Origin: Phaseolus vulgaris
Taxonomy: Eukaryota; Streptophyta; Magnoliopsida; Fabales; Fabaceae
Assembly (NCBI RefSeq): GCF_000499845.2
Contig: NC_023754.2
Span: 29,651,869-29,715,868, forward strand
Reading direction: 5' to 3'
Length of the DNA stretch: 64,000 bases
This document shows positions 62,940 through 64,000 of the stretch, piece by piece; position 1 is the first letter of the stretch; each line of letters opens with the position of its first letter. The notes under the pieces were generated by a model. That model was not told where the DNA came from, ran no database searches, and saw only the letters and a program-made list of their open reading frames with translations. The position numbers and the translations under genes are program-made.

Positions 62940-64000
62940 ATATGATATTCTATTCTATATAGTAACCCTTCTGAGTCCAGAAGATTAATGTCTTCAATTC
63001 CCGGTCTATATTGTTTGCTCTAGTGGCACTTGACTGGGATGAAAGGGAGATACAGTCTAGTCCCACTTGACATGTGGATATGTGACTAACATTATATGCA
63101 GAATCTTATGATATTGCAAGTACAAAGATGTGAATTTGTTAGATTGTGAAAATTAGAATAATGTACTATCAGCCATAAGGAAAGTCTAGTAGTATGAATC
63201 AGCAATGATGATTTAACTATTTAAATATAAATTTAGGTGTGTTTGTCTGAAGATGAATATTTTTCCTATTATCGGTTGATAAGTTTCTGTTTCTGCTTCA
63301 TGTGTAAGCTATGCATGAAGCAGGCCCATGTTATTGCAGAATATATTGGTTTGTATGATTTGGGGATATTGATTTCCTCCTCTTCATTGTGAACAATACT
63401 TCTTTATAATTCATTTTGAAGAATCATCAGTCATGCTTATTTGTCACTTACTTTCTGACCTACATAGTTTCCAATGTGTTTTGGATGACTTATTGAATGT
63501 ATAGGCGCAGGTGGTTGTGTTCTAAATTTGATTTAATTGATCTCGAAATATGTATTTAGAATTTATAGAAAACAACACCAGGCTCAATTGTTGATATTTT
63601 TATTGCTTAAACTTTACAAGGGCAATCATTATGTCTAATCATTAACAGCAATCATAAGCTTCTTGATAGATAATCTCGTACCATACATGCATTGTAGTGT
63701 TGGATGGAACGAATATGGTTGAGGAACTACAAGACTGAACTCATAGAAAGTTTGATCATTCTAAGCAGAAGTTGTAACATAGTTGCTTCTTGTCACAAAA
63801 TGACAACCCTCCCCGATTACTGAACAGTTTTTTGCTAATGCAGCTGCAGTCTGGTACAGAAATTAAGTTTTTAGGGTCTTGTGAAATTAAAAGGAAAAAT
63901 TATTGACTCGATTTATTATCAGTTTGAGGGAATACCCGAGTTTCATTACTTTGGCTGATGATTCACTGTATTGAGTCTGTGGCTGACTTAGCTGGAGACC
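62940..64000. other. Non-coding sequence to the window edge
   Basis: Composition is slightly richer than the intergenic AT deserts and more like an intron. TTTGCTAATGCAG at 63831-63843 is a possible splice acceptor, but the following bases show no recognisable protein. Confidence 0.35.

Overview
The window is nuclear DNA of a flowering plant, most likely a legume of the bean tribe (Phaseolus/Vigna-like). The evidence is GT-AG introns, very AT-rich intergenic DNA, dense small transposon relics, and plant-type proteins. The mitochondrial Hsp70 model comes out at 675 aa, the length I recall for the common-bean protein. I could not run any search, so the genus is inference.

Six genes can be modelled with all exon phases closing. 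(1) 5395-7200 (+): a bromodomain + NET-domain protein of the GTE2/GTE7 type (531 aa, 3 coding exons). (2) 8358-15200 (-): a POL5/MYBBP1A-like nucleolar HEAT-repeat protein (1249 aa, 8 exons), convergent with the GTE gene. (3) 18234-21465 (-): mitochondrial HSP70 (675 aa, 6 exons) with a clear TATA box, telo-box and heat-shock-element-like promoter. (4) 22840-27019 (-): a CorA-like divalent-cation transporter with the GMN signature (469 aa, 4 coding exons plus a 5' UTR exon). (5, 6) 34955-41053 and 42786-49727 (+): tandem oligopeptide transporters (738 and 734 aa, 6 exons each). A third, relic OPT 3' end lies at 51248-51376.

The left edge (1-4700) is AT-rich and holds two copies of a TRIM-like miniature LTR element. 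From 15.3 to 18.2 kb there is no gene, only simple and foldback repeats. The stretch 27.6-34.9 kb is intergenic and contains a 559-bp Mutator-type non-autonomous element with a perfect 9-bp target duplication, plus an RNase H relic. The region 44-51 kb, in and after the second OPT gene, holds three relatives of that element. One of them (50418-50786) also has a perfect 9-bp target duplication and an interior of repeated palindromes. From 52 to 64 kb no host gene can be modelled. There is a GC-richer block at 56.7-57.0 kb that looks like a first exon reading rightwards, a broken Ty3/gypsy 5' end with gag (about 60.0-61.26 kb), a decayed LINE reverse transcriptase (61.4-61.9 kb) and an exact-period 168-bp tandem duplication (62.6-62.94 kb).

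The genes do not form a pathway; the window is an ordinary gene neighbourhood. Its most informative signals are: (a) the OPT pair, where about 2.9 kb from mid-exon 3 to beyond the 3' UTR is nearly identical while exons 1-2 are clearly diverged, suggesting gene conversion; (b) a family of Mutator-like miniature elements with palindromic iterons; and (c) a triplicated splice donor in the POL5-like gene that could add 16 residues in frame. I see no CRISPR array, tRNA or rRNA gene, and no previously unknown multi-gene system.
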